Counted from the stretch's first letter, positions 46,896-56,207 are shown. The stretch: 64,000 nt of DNA from Sinohyriopsis cumingii (GCA_028554795.2 CM068825.1:159321553-159385552), one strand, 5' to 3'. Notes: generated by a model from the sequence alone, not told the origin. Program-made: numbers and translations.

Positions 46896-48005
46896 ATGGA
46901 AAAAGTCATAGCCAGCATTTACTACGATCCCTCGCATCCTGCAGGTTACGCAGGAGTTCAAAAATTGTATCGTGCTGCCAAAACGCGACTGAAAAGTCTC
47001 CGTTTACCTCAAGTGCAACGATGGTTACAAGAACAAGCTACCTACACTTTACACAAACCCATTCGACGCAAGTTTGCCAGAAGTCGCACCCGAGTGGAAG
47101 GCATCGATCATCAATGGCAAGCCGATTTAACCGATGTCTCTCATTTGGCCAGCTACAATCGTGGCTACAAATATTTGTTTTGTGTCATCGACGTCTTTTC
47201 CAAGTTCGCCTGGGTCGTGCCCTTGACTTCCAAATCGAGCAGCGAGTTAGTGCGAGCCCTGCAACGGGTGTTGAAACAAAGTGGTCGTCACCCTCTTCGA
47301 TGGCAAACGGACAAAGGCACCGAATTTCTGAACCAAGCTTTCCAAAAAGAATTAAAGAAACGTGACATTCATTTTTTTACCACCGAGAATCCCGAAACCA
47401 AAGCCAGCATCGTGGAACGTTTTCAACGCACATTGAAAGAACGCATGTGGAAATATTTTACGCATCACCACACTCTGAAGTACATCGACATCTTACCGCA
47501 CCTGGTGCAAGCGTACAACCAATCTTACCATCGAAGCATCGGACGTGCCCCGCAAGACGTGACTCCCGACAACGAAGTGTTGGTGTTTGAGCGTCTGTTT
47601 GGTACGTCCCCGACGAGGGCTGTCCCCAAGAAAAGTGGAGAGTTGGCCGTAGGAGATTGGGTGCGCATTGGCAAAACCAAACGCACTTTCGACAAAGGTT
47701 ACTTACCTAACTGGACGACCGAATTGTTTCGCGTCACTGGACGAGTGCATGGTCGTCATCCTGCCGTCTATAAATTGGAAGACATGAATGGAGAAGTGCT
47801 CAAAGGAACGTTTCATTTGCCCGAGTTACTACGTGTGACCAAAAAAGAAGACGACGTGTACGACATCGAAAGCATTCTCGAACGCAGAACCCGTAAAGTG
47901 GGCAAACGACGTGTCAAAGAAGTGAAAGTACGTTGGAAAGGATATCCACCCAGTTTTGATTCTTGGATCGACGCTTCGCAAGTCATCGACTATATAAAGA
48001 AGTGA
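46896..48005 (+). CDS. rve integrase with C-terminal chromodomain, 369 residues
   Basis: The catalytic residues lie in QADLTDV, QTDKGTEF and ASIVERF, in the usual D,D-35-E spacing. A basic N-terminal domain precedes the core. The C-terminal 55 residues form a chromodomain (YDIESILERR, VRWKGYPPSFDSWI), expected to steer integration to modified histones. It is complete. The TATATAAAG within its last codons probably serves the next gene. It differs from the chromodomain-less integrase of element B. Confidence 0.93.
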   Translation: MEKVIASIYYDPSHPAGYAGVQKLYRAAKTRLKSLRLPQVQRWLQEQATYTLHKPIRRKFARSRTRVEGIDHQWQADLTDVSHLASYNRGYKYLFCVIDVFSKFAWVVPLTSKSSSELVRALQRVLKQSGRHPLRWQTDKGTEFLNQAFQKELKKRDIHFFTTENPETKASIVERFQRTLKERMWKYFTHHHTLKYIDILPHLVQAYNQSYHRSIGRAPQDVTPDNEVLVFERLFGTSPTRAVPKKSGELAVGDWVRIGKTKRTFDKGYLPNWTTELFRVTGRVHGRHPAVYKLEDMNGEVLKGTFHLPELLRVTKKEDDVYDIESILERRTRKVGKRRVKEVKVRWKGYPPSFDSWIDASQVIDYIKK

Positions 48006-48010
48006 CCATC

Positions 48011-48274
48011 ATGCCCTTTCACACAGACGCAGCTACGTCGACCACTCCTCCTTCACCTAGTTCTTCTGTGCAAGATTTACAAAAACAACCCTTGTGGGTG
48101 TGGTGTGGAGAACGTGTGCCTAAAACGCAAATCGTCTTTTTCTGCCAAATCTTCGTGGTGTATTGTGTCATCGGGGCAGCCATTGCCAATTTGAGTTTGC
48201 AACAAGGAGACAAACAATTGTGGACCATTTTATTGAGCAGTTGTATCAGTTACCTGCTTCCAATCCCTCCCTGA
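48011..48274 (+). CDS. Small membrane protein, 87 residues
   Basis: A Ser/Thr/Pro N-terminus is followed by WCGERVPKTQIVFFCQ and two hydrophobic segments (FFCQIFVVYCVIGAAIANL and LWTILLSSCISYLLPIP). This is a recognised Polinton membrane protein layout. It starts 5 bp after the integrase stop. Role in the virion or host membrane is unknown. Confidence 0.75.
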   Translation: MPFHTDAATSTTPPSPSSSVQDLQKQPLWVWCGERVPKTQIVFFCQIFVVYCVIGAAIANLSLQQGDKQLWTILLSSCISYLLPIPP

Positions 48275-48425
48275 AATTCTCCTCGAACGGGAACCACGGG
48301 AACCTTGTGTCCAGTGCCAGTGCCAGTCACCACTCCAACAACAATCACAACCAGAACCCCATTTTGGGCGGAGACACGCCTCTGACATCCACTAACCCCT
48401 CGGACAGCCACAGAACTCTGGAATT

Positions 48426-49339
48426 ATGAGTCACCAAAACCAATTTTACTTAACCTTACCCAGTGACAGTTCCATGGAGGTGTTTCCCCACAACACGTTG
48501 TGCTGTTACACGGCTAAATTACCTCAAACCATCCAGTTAGATCACGAAGCCCATTGGGAAGTGGCTTTAGTAGAAATGATTCACCCTACACAAATCCAAA
48601 ACATCACCGAAAAGCAAAACACTTTTGAGGTCGAAATCCTGAACCAACAATTGCAAGAAGCCATGAATGACATCGGGTTTTCAGGGGACACAAGACCATC
48701 CAACAATTCACCCTTCAATATCTACACCTTAAAAATTCCGGCAGGGTTTTATTTTAGTGGTCAACATTTGGAGGACACCATTACTTCCAGGATCGAGTTA
48801 GCCTTTGGCAAAGCCCTGAACAGAGCCAAAAAAGTGTCACCCTGGAGTACCATAAAGTGGCTCGTCGCTTACTGATGAAATTTCAGGATACCCAAACGTT
48901 GTCCATCAGTTTTAATTGTGACTTGTTTGATATTTTAGGTGAAGACACAAAAATGGCTCCAAATTTTAAACCGAAGATCAACAGCAATACGGAATTTTAC
49001 AAGTTTTTTCGATTCCCTGTAGAACTGAACCAAGGACTGAATTTGATGTTCGTGTACTCCGATGTGGTGGTGTATAACGTGGTGGGACACACCTCTGTGC
49101 CGTTACTGCGTGTCATTCCTTTCAAAGTGGATAGTACCACGACCAGTGACCAGGAAGGTGGAAACACCTATCACGTCCACCGGGAATTTGTGCATCCTCA
49201 TTATTTGCCTGTCAGCAAGTCGTATTTGGACACGGTCAACATTGCTATAAAAGGAGATTTGGGACAAAATATTCCATTCACCAAAGGAAAAGTCACGGTG
49301 AAACTCCATTTTCGAAAACGGTTCTCTCACGACTCGTAA
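48426..49339 (+). pseudogene. Minor capsid (penton) protein, frameshifted
   Basis: The N-terminal part (48,426-48,875) has the penton single-jelly-roll signature: WEVALVEMIHPTQIQNIT and IPAGFYFSGQHLED. The C-terminal part (frame ending at 49,339) continues with KMAPNFKPKINS and ends KRFSHDS. The frame change is near a run of 6 A at about 48,828-48,834, consistent with loss of one base. Without it the protein would be about 304 residues, the normal size. It would occupy capsid vertices. Confidence 0.85.
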
Positions 49340-49342
49340 GTC

Positions 49343-49759
49343 ATGTATCCAGTGTATCGAGGGGTTGCTCGACAGCGAGGACACGGTTTAGGAGATATGT
49401 TAAAAGCGGCCTTTCGTTCGGTGGCCCCAGTGTTGAAACCGATGGTGACACGCGAATTGCACGCCTTGAAAGATGCGGCACTGACGCAAGGCAAAGAATT
49501 TCTCCAAAATGTCATCATCGACAAACAAAACCCTAAAGAAGCCTTCATGAGGGCAGGCAAAAATGTCTTGCTGCAAACAGGCAAAGACCTTTTGGGCCGA
49601 CGCGAAATACCTATAAATGCCCTGCACGCTACCGAGTCAGGCATTCAGCAAGGACAAGGCAGAAAGAGACGACGAAGAAAACACCCTTTCACCAGACTTC
49701 AAGCTAGAAAGGCAAAGAAAAGAAGAACCGTTCGAGACTTAGACGTTTTCGATTATTGA
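49343..49759 (+). CDS. pVI-like capsid-interior protein, 138 residues
   Basis: It starts MYPVYRGVARQRGHGLGDML, a pattern shared with element B's 59,629-60,069 protein, followed by amphipathic helix and basic C-terminus (GRKRRRRK, KAKKRR). It is likely the adenovirus pVI counterpart, cementing the capsid and disrupting membranes. It is intact, 3 bp after the penton stop. A TATA-like TATAAAAGG lies about 90 bp upstream inside the penton gene. Confidence 0.72.
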   Translation: MYPVYRGVARQRGHGLGDMLKAAFRSVAPVLKPMVTRELHALKDAALTQGKEFLQNVIIDKQNPKEAFMRAGKNVLLQTGKDLLGRREIPINALHATESGIQQGQGRKRRRRKHPFTRLQARKAKKRRTVRDLDVFDY

Positions 49760-49830
49760 GACACAGCAACAAAAAAATGATGCACCGATAGTCTTGCGCC
49801 TGTTCCAAGACGGAACTGGATCTGTTTGCC

Positions 49831-51087
49831 ATGCCACCCACCATGATGACCATGCAAGAATCCCAATGGGTGGAATTTCATCCCGTCTCCTCATTGACCG
49901 ATTCCGCTCCCATCGAGTTTGAAATCAAAGGACAGCCCGAAGATTACATCGATCTGAATAGCAGTTACTTGTACTTGAAAGTCAAAGTTCAAGATAAGGA
50001 TGGAAATGCTATAGACACTGAGCCAGTAGCTCCCGTCAACAATTTCATGCATTCCTTGTTAAGCGGAGTGGACTTGTACTTGAATAACAAACTAGCCAGT
50101 AGCAGCATGGATACTTACCCTTATCAAGCGTACCTGGAAAATCTCTTGACGTACGGAATAGACGCCAAGAACACTCATCTCAATGCCTGTGTGGTATGGG
50201 AAGCTGACGATGCAGGTGAATTTTAAACATTCAAAACTGATACAACCAAAGACCACAATGCGGGATTTGTAGAACGAAGAGACAGAATCAAAGACGGACA
50301 CAGTTTAGAACTGATGGATCGTTTGCATTTGGACATGTGGTTGCAAGAAATGTATTTGCTGAACGGGGTGGATGTCCGCCTGAGACTGAATCGCAGCAGT
50401 GTCGCTTTCCATTTAATAGCTGATAGTAACGATAATTACAAAACCAAAATCCAAGAAGCCAGACTCTACGTACGCCGTGTGGAAGTGTTACCTAAAGTGG
50501 GAAACGACATCAGTCAGACGTTGAGCAGAACGACCGCCAAGTATCCGATCCGACGCGTAGAAGTGAAAACCTTCACCATTCCTAGGGGACAGCGATCCAT
50601 GATTGAAGATCATCTGTTCCAAGGACAGTTACCCAAACGTTTGATTGTTGGTATGGTCGAGAATACAGCCTTCAACGGAGCTATCGCTAAAAATCCTTTC
50701 TACTTTCAACACTTTGACGTGTCCAAGATCGAAGTCAGTCGCGATGGCAAGACCTTGTGTACCCGACCTTTCGAACCTAACTTTGACAAGAAGAATTACT
50801 TGAGGTCGTACTTGTCGCTGTACGAAGCCACGGGACAGTTAGGAGCCAACACCAGTCACGGCATTGCGTACGAGGATTATGCAGGAGGCTACGCTTTGTG
50901 GGCTTTCGATTTCACTCCAGACCAAGGCAGCGACGAGGGACATTTCCACCCTATAAAATCTGGCCAGATTCGTGTGGAACTTCAGTTTGCAAAGCCATTG
51001 GACGAGACAGTGAACGTCATCCTGTATGCAGAATTCGATAATACCATAGAAATCAACAGTTTGAGAGAAGTCATTCTAGACTATTAG
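49831..51087 (+). pseudogene. Major capsid protein (double jelly roll), one in-frame stop
   Basis: Capsid signatures include SAPIEFEIKGQPEDYIDLN near the start, NNFMHSLLSGVDLYLNNKL, and a C-terminus with GQIRVELQFAKPLDE and VILYAEFDNTIEI. A TAA at 50,224-50,226 interrupts the frame; the reading frame is otherwise continuous over 418 codons, so it is a single point mutation. The protein would form the hexon-like capsid shell. Confidence 0.9.
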
Positions 51088-51092
51088 AAGCT

Positions 51093-51575
51093 ATGGAAGA
51101 CTGTTCTCCCTCTTTACCTAGTGGAGAAGCTTTGAAGATGGAATGTGAGGAGACCGTGGAAGGAGAATCCCAACACAAAGACGAAAAGGACATCGTGATC
51201 AAGTCGAGATGTCCAGATCAAGAACAGCAATTGGTCTCCTGCTGTGCTACATACCTGGCAGACACAATTACGATATGGATGAAGCATGATTACTATGGAT
51301 GTCAAAACATCAGTCAAGAAGAAAAATTCAACGAATATCTGGACGAAGCTTGGAGTCTGTTTAAAAAAGACGTGTTACGTTGGTGGTATAGAGACTTGCG
51401 TGAACATTTATGTCCTCCATTAACGACTCGAGACATCCATTACATCAATGCCCTCTTTGACAAATTCAAAGAGAAAGTCGAGATCGAAATTGATCACTTA
51501 TTATCAGCAAAAGAACATTTAGTGACTTATTTTGATCGTGATTTTTCTAGAAACGATGAGAAAGTAAATCGTTGA
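51093..51575 (+). CDS. Unknown protein, 160 residues
   Basis: It starts 5 bp after the capsid stop. The N-terminus is acidic, with CCATYLAD and WMKHDYYGC, then aromatic/charged helical sequence (WSLFKKDVLRWWYRDL). A TATA-like TATAAAATC at about 50,953 lies 140 bp upstream. A poly(A) signal AATAAA follows at about 51,763. No family recognised; it may be an accessory protein. Confidence 0.6.
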   Translation: MEDCSPSLPSGEALKMECEETVEGESQHKDEKDIVIKSRCPDQEQQLVSCCATYLADTITIWMKHDYYGCQNISQEEKFNEYLDEAWSLFKKDVLRWWYRDLREHLCPPLTTRDIHYINALFDKFKEKVEIEIDHLLSAKEHLVTYFDRDFSRNDEKVNR

Positions 51576-51985
51576 TTTTGTGACTAGTATGCTTATTTTG
51601 TTGTCTTCAGCTAGGAAACGTAGTGTCCATCCATGACTCAATGACTTGCAACAGTGGAAATCACAATTTTGATTCACAACGTTGCCAAAAAATGTTTGAT
51701 GTTATATTGTTGGATTATTGTTAAAAAATGTTAGAGTTGTTGGTTAATGTTAAGTGATTTTGAATAAAAAATGTTGTGTTTTGAAAAAAATGCCTTTGTG
51801 GTTTGTTTGGCTATAAGAATGTTGATTTATGCTCTTTGACTTCTTACTATCCCTCTCATGACATTCATTGAACGTTGCGGCTCGAAAACCGTGGAGGGAT
51901 GTTTTCCTTCACGTCCGCGCTTTGACTTTAAGAACCGGGTTGTTTCCAGTCTAACCATCCATTGTCGACTCATCCTCCTACGAAG
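51576..51985 (+). promoter_or_regulatory. 3' UTR and next promoter with GATGTTTTCCTTCACGTCC element
   Basis: After the AATAAA at about 51,763 the sequence holds GGGATGTTTTCCTTCACGTC then CGCG at 51,896-51,920. The same block recurs at 52,791-52,813. It lies 70-90 bp before ATG 51,986. Confidence 0.55.
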
Positions 51986-52357
51986 ATGTGCTCCAAACTA
52001 GCTAAGCTAAACGAAGCCTACGTGAATTTGCATAGGGTCAGACACAGTCTGATACCGAAGCCAGAAGAGATAGAGAATGTGAGAATGTTAAAAGTTACTG
52101 AAGACCTGATAGAAGAGCTCTTCAGAGAAGAAGTGAACAGGGAGAAAGAAGAATGGACAGAGAAGTACAGACTTCAGAGTCAGCAGCAGCAACAACAACA
52201 ACAACAACAGCAGCAGCAACAGCAGCAGGAACCTGAACCTGAGAGAGGCTTTGTCGATTGTCGTATCGACACCAAAGAGTTCTTCTTCTCTTTCCGAAGA
52301 AGCAGACCTATCGTCAGAAAGTCTATCCTCAGAGGACATCGCATTCTTAGAAACTAA
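51986..52357 (+). CDS. PolyQ-containing protein, 123 residues
   Basis: The N-terminal helical part (MCSKLAKLNEAYVN, EDLIEELFREEVNREKEEW) is followed by a run of about 20 Gln encoded by mixed CAG/CAA (52,180-52,229) and a basic C-terminus (KEFFFSFRRSRPIVRKSI). A histone-type stem-loop lies 38 bp after the stop. Function unknown; the parallels with the Gln-rich protein at 38,034 suggest a shared regulatory theme. Confidence 0.6.
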   Translation: MCSKLAKLNEAYVNLHRVRHSLIPKPEEIENVRMLKVTEDLIEELFREEVNREKEEWTEKYRLQSQQQQQQQQQQQQQQQQEPEPERGFVDCRIDTKEFFFSFRRSRPIVRKSILRGHRILRN

Positions 52358-52394
52358 AAGATTGCCATAGCAAACAAAAAAAAAAAAAAAAAAC

Positions 52395-52433
52395 AGCCCT
52401 TTTCAGGGCTACCCCAATGCTCTAGAAAAGAAA
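52395..52433 (+). terminator. Histone-type 3' stem-loop
   Basis: AGCCCTTTTCAGGGCT (52,395-52,410) has the histone loop and a stem closed by an A-T pair, followed by ACCCC and GAAAAGAAATAAC at 52,425. A run of 18 A precedes it. It ends the 51,986-52,357 transcript. Confidence 0.8.
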
Positions 52434-52790
52434 TAACAATCAATTTGCCAATGTGTGTAGGAAGAGTAGTGTGAATATAAACACTAACTCTTTTTTATAG
52501 TGTGAGGGTATGTGTTTGTGTGTTTGTGTTTGTAACATCTCACGTACGTTGGTGTGGATAGTAGATTAAGATCATGTTTGTTTTGGCTGTTTGAGGTGTG
52601 GGGAGAGTAGATTTGGGGGGTTTGATTGGATTGCTTTGCATATGTGAATAGTATATTGGAGTGATTCATGAAAAAAATTTTTAGAATAGGAATGGGTAGT
52701 ATAAAAAAGTGAGTGAGTGTTTCTTTTAGGTCCGCGCGTTGTTTTTTTTGGTCATGATCTAGGTAAGATCAATTTTATGTTTTTTAGGGG
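52434..52790. other. Right flank of element A, non-coding
   Basis: GT-rich and A-rich sequence with no gene. A TTTTAGGTCCGCGCGTT near 52,715-52,735 resembles part of the GTCCGCG promoter block. Confidence 0.45.
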
Positions 52791-52850
52791 GATGTTTTCC
52801 TTCACGTCCGCAGTTTTAGTATAAATTGAAACTCGTTCGGCAGTCCAGCT
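52791..52850 (+). promoter_or_regulatory. Orphan copy of the element A promoter block
   Basis: GGATGTTTTCCTTCACGTCC recurs here with a following TATAAATTG (52,819-52,827), but no gene follows. Host-like sequence begins by about 52,880. The element was probably truncated just after this promoter. Confidence 0.5.
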
Positions 52851-52880
52851 ACCCTTGTTGATTGATCAACACCAGAAAAG

Positions 52881-53565
52881 TAGCCACACTTAATTTATCT
52901 TGAAGAGACACATCAATACATGAATATGTTACAACGATACAAAATTGTTTTTTCAAATTTTAATACCAATGAATATCAAGACAATGCATTAATGAATCCA
53001 GTCGATGTATTTGTCAATCAGTTTTCAATTTTACAATGTGAGACTAGTACGGCAATATTGTGGCAATGACTGTACATATTAAATGTGAGCAAAAACAAAC
53101 AAGCAAAGGTGACAGTCATCTTCCTTTTGATTTATATACAAAGTTTGAAGATTCATTTATTTCTAAGTTTTCAAATATTTTGAATTCAGTTGAAAAGTGA
53201 GGCGATGCACATCTAAACCTGGCATAAGCTCGTGAATACAGGTTAAATATTTTTTAGACTTGAAATCAGCTCTGAATATACAATATTTATTAAGTTTTAT
53301 TCAAACTATTAGCTCAAATAACCTAGATCGAATGTACCTATCTTCTACGTTTCTAATTACAGTTTTAAAGGCCAAATTTACCACAAAATTAATCTTTTTC
53401 TCCCATTTCTCCCACACTTTACCAAGATTCAAAAGTAACAAAGAAAACACAAACAAACGTAATGCTAAACATACTGTAAAGTTTTCAATAAGAACATGTT
53501 TAATGATACTACTCGGTGAATTAACAGTTTTTGTTTTACCAGCATTTCAAATATATTCGCTATCA
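52881..53565. other. Host DNA between element A and a LINE fragment
   Basis: No gene recognised; a 105-codon plus-strand frame at 53,260-53,577 has no motif and may be the antisense of old LINE sequence. Confidence 0.4.
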
Positions 53566-53990
53566 AATCACTTTTAAAAGATTATGTTCAAGTTTACCGT
53601 ATATGTTCATACAAAGTCTGCCGTTTTACAACCAAAATATTTAACAGAAATTTGAGATGAACATTTTCATTAAGCTTACTCCATGTCTCACAACCTTCAG
53701 AACACAACAAAAATAACATTTTCCCAATTTTCAAACTTAACATTACCAGACAACTTGTACTGAGCATGGGTTGCATTTCTGGCTTCGACTGCAAATTTTC
53801 ATGGAATGTATGGACATTTTCATTCTTTAAAAATCTATACAAATCTTTGTTAAATACAATAAAAAGCAGGAGTGATAATGATTCATCCCGCTTTACACCA
53901 TTACAGCTGTGAAGAAAAAAAAAATCATATTAGGAATTTTCCCCATAGATTCTTAGAAGCATCTGAATAATTCACATGTAAATTGTCTGT
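53566..53990 (-). pseudogene. Decayed non-LTR retrotransposon (LINE) reverse transcriptase fragment
   Basis: On the minus strand, sequence near 53,930-53,840 reads NGVKRDESLSLLLFIVFNKD, a degraded form of the RT motif before the LSPLLF box. Further down CETWSKLNENVHLKFLLNIL matches the common C-terminal CEIW...VHLKFLK pattern. Stops and frameshifts are present. The element B insertion lies 15 bp to its right. Confidence 0.6.
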
Positions 53991-54004
53991 AAATAGTACG
54001 TTCC

Positions 54005-54270
54005 AGGAGCAGCAGGGGGGGGGGGGGCGAATCCGACATTTTGTCCAATCGTTATTTTGCTTAATTATTACTTTCGGCACTCAGCGGATCCGGTGTAGTC
54101 AGCGCTGGTAAAAAAAAACGACGACGGTCCATCCTACACGACGGTGACGTCATTTGGTTTAATTAATCTTTCTGCGAGCCGATCCCAGCGTCGTCAGCGT
54201 CCGGTAAACACAGCGACGACCGCGTCGATGTCATTTCCCCCCCTGCTGCTAAGTGGTTATTTACAATGAT
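54005..54270. repeat. Left terminal inverted repeat of element B copy 2
   Basis: It begins AGGAGCAGCAGG followed by 13 G and ends with CCCCCCCTGCTGCT (54,237-54,250) and TTTACAATGA, so it is flanked by its own inverted arms. It contains TGACGTCA at 54,145-54,152. Two direct modules occur: GTCAGCGCTGGTAAA with CGACGACGG, and GTCAGCGTCCGGTAAA with CGACGACCG. The penton gene stop (54,261-54,263) lies inside it. Confidence 0.92.
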
Positions 54271-55562
54271 CTTACAAACAGAGTGATCACTAACTCCTCC
54301 TCTTGTAGATCAATTAGGTTATTTGACTGATCGGTAAGTCTAAAATTAATTCTTGTTAAAAACCGATTATGGCATCGCATATAGACCGGATTAATCGGGC
54401 TCTCAACGATTAAGAATCCGGGAGGGGCTGTTGGTGAAAATGAATAAAGGATATACCCCTGTTGAGCTTGATTTGATTGCTTGGTATCTACCTGGTAACT
54501 CCCTTCGATAACATCGCACACTAGATTGATTGCTATCACCGATGCGATATTTACGTTGTATGGAGCAATATGCCTACCACCATCTCCGTTATCGTGTTTG
54601 AGAATAGTTGATGGACCGAGAAAATCATTAAGAGACTTTCTTAGTTCTGGCGCGTTGTATCCTGAAAACTTGAAATCGCGTAAATCGGCTTCTGTGATAT
54701 TATACTCGGTTAGAAATTTTTGTTTATTACCATCGCTGTTATCGGATATTATTTTAACTAATCGTTCATTGATATATTCCATGTCTGATATAAGTTGATT
54801 TAACACCTCAACGTGTTTTCGTGCTTTTGTTTTCCGTAGTTGTTCTAGTTGCAATTGGTAATTACGATTAATCTCGATAAAAACACTAGCGATATTATTT
54901 AAATTAACTGTGAGTCTGGTGAACGATTCAGGAGTTTCCTTATACTGAAAATACCACTGTATGGTATTCCTGTCTTGAAATATAAACCAACTGGGTAATA
55001 ACGTGCTTTTTATAATAGACAAATCATCCAGATAACTGGGATTAATTTCATGATACGATTGCGCATTCGTGTGCAAATCCGCGGGGATTCCATTAGGTGG
55101 ATTCTCGGGCCAACCTAGTATGGTTCTTATTGAACTGTTATAAATATCAACCATATACCCCGGTGTGCTTATTTCAATCGTCGACGATAACGTCGGTTCA
55201 TGAACCGTAAGAGCGATTTTTGATTCTTTTCCTGTGATCGATTTTATCCTGCGTTGAAATTCTTTATTGATTTGTTCTACTTGGTATGACCCAGTTGGTA
55301 TTGTAACCTCATTCCAGTCTGGGGTTCCATCGGGTTTATTTGTCCATGCAAAAACCAGCGAGTTATTAGGTTGTTGTCCGTTAAATGCTTCCGCTCGGAT
55401 ATTAGGCCAACTGTGATATACTCGCAATTTTGCCAGCGCTATTTCCTTCACTGGAACCGGTGATGGGAAGTTTACACTGAATTCTGGCATCGTTGATGTT
55501 ATCGATATCATATTTGTTTGTACCGGAGTGGTGTTCTCCGCGATCCGTTGAAGCAATTGCAA
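54261..55562 (-). CDS. Penton-like minor capsid protein, about 433-444 residues
   Basis: The N-terminal region MPEFSVNFPSPVPVKEIALA, then IPTGSYQVEQINKEF, follows the penton single-jelly-roll pattern seen in element A (48,426). A helical segment with long charged stretches (QLEQLRKTKARKHVEVLNQL) and a C-terminal beta-rich part follow. The listed start is a TTG. The frame is open upstream to four ATA codons (55,581-55,592) where an ATG would be expected after the spacer signal, so the start may be mutated. It ends within the terminal repeat. Confidence 0.65.
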   Translation of the reverse strand: MQLLQRIAENTTPVQTNMISITSTMPEFSVNFPSPVPVKEIALAKLRVYHSWPNIRAEAFNGQQPNNSLVFAWTNKPDGTPDWNEVTIPTGSYQVEQINKEFQRRIKSITGKESKIALTVHEPTLSSTIEISTPGYMVDIYNSSIRTILGWPENPPNGIPADLHTNAQSYHEINPSYLDDLSIIKSTLLPSWFIFQDRNTIQWYFQYKETPESFTRLTVNLNNIASVFIEINRNYQLQLEQLRKTKARKHVEVLNQLISDMEYINERLVKIISDNSDGNKQKFLTEYNITEADLRDFKFSGYNAPELRKSLNDFLGPSTILKHDNGDGGRHIAPYNVNIASVIAINLVCDVIEGSYQVDTKQSNQAQQGYILYSFSPTAPPGFLIVESPINPVYMRCHNRFLTRINFRLTDQSNNLIDLQEEELVITLFVRSL

Positions 55563-55601
55563 CCCTTCGGGGTTCAGCGATATTATTATTATTTGTCGTT
55601 T

Positions 55602-56207
55602 CTAGTGTTTAATATTAACAACCTGCTTGTTTTCAGGAGGATGTTTTAAGCCCATTGAAGTTGTTTCAGGAGAATGTTTTAAGCCCATTGAAGTTGTTTC
55701 AGTCACGTGGTTTCCAGCTTCCAGTTGAAAATCCTCGATTTTTGACATCGCGGAGTCATACAACTGGACCATCGGTGAGAATTCAACATCGGATATAAAC
55801 GAATTATCTATCGCCAACGAGATCAACCCGGATAATTTCGAGTACGCGTCGGATACTATTTGATGTTTTACTGTATACTCGTTGAGTTTTTTCTGATAAC
55901 ACGATGATATCTTTCAAGTGATTGCGTTGCCGACTCCAGCAATTGTTGTCGCCGCGGAGATAGCGATTGGAACAGCGATCGGGGCTATCATGGTCACCGT
56001 GGATAAAATAACACCGGTACCGGCTACTATACCCGACACCGAGTACACGACCGCGTCGATGGTGGTTATTTTTCGACGGTATTTTTTTATTTTTATACGG
56101 TATTGTTCGGAAAGCGTTTTCAAATTCGCGGAGAATTCTTTTACGGTATTGAATCGATATTGATGTGACGTCGGTGATACCTCTGATTCAATTACCTTGG
56201 TGGTCAT
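55602..56207 (-). pseudogene. Membrane-hairpin protein, in-frame TGA
   Basis: The frame from ATG 56,207 is open for 97 codons, then TGA (55,914-55,916), then the same frame continues to TAG at 55,602. The protein has an N-terminal coiled coil (EFSANLKTLSEQYRIKIKKY), two hydrophobic segments (AVVYSVSGIVAGTGVIL and IAPIAVPIAISAATTIAGVG), and a helical tail with YQKKLNEYTVKHQIVSDAY. A duplicated SMGLKH phrase ends it. Comparable proteins are common beside adintovirus capsid genes. One point mutation explains the break. Confidence 0.7.

Larger units (their letters stand above)
37069..52880. mobile_element. Element A: Polinton/Maverick, decaying
   Basis: A 15-16 kb block with PolB, zinc-knuckle protein, packaging ATPase, rve integrase with chromodomain, penton, pVI-like protein and double-jelly-roll capsid protein: the standard Polinton set. 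Most genes have their own TATA box. PolB, penton and capsid genes are broken, the adenain-type protease is not found, and the right end stops just after an orphan promoter near 52,850. Codon usage and base composition are less AT-rich than in element B, so it is a separate lineage. Ends are approximate. Confidence 0.88.
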
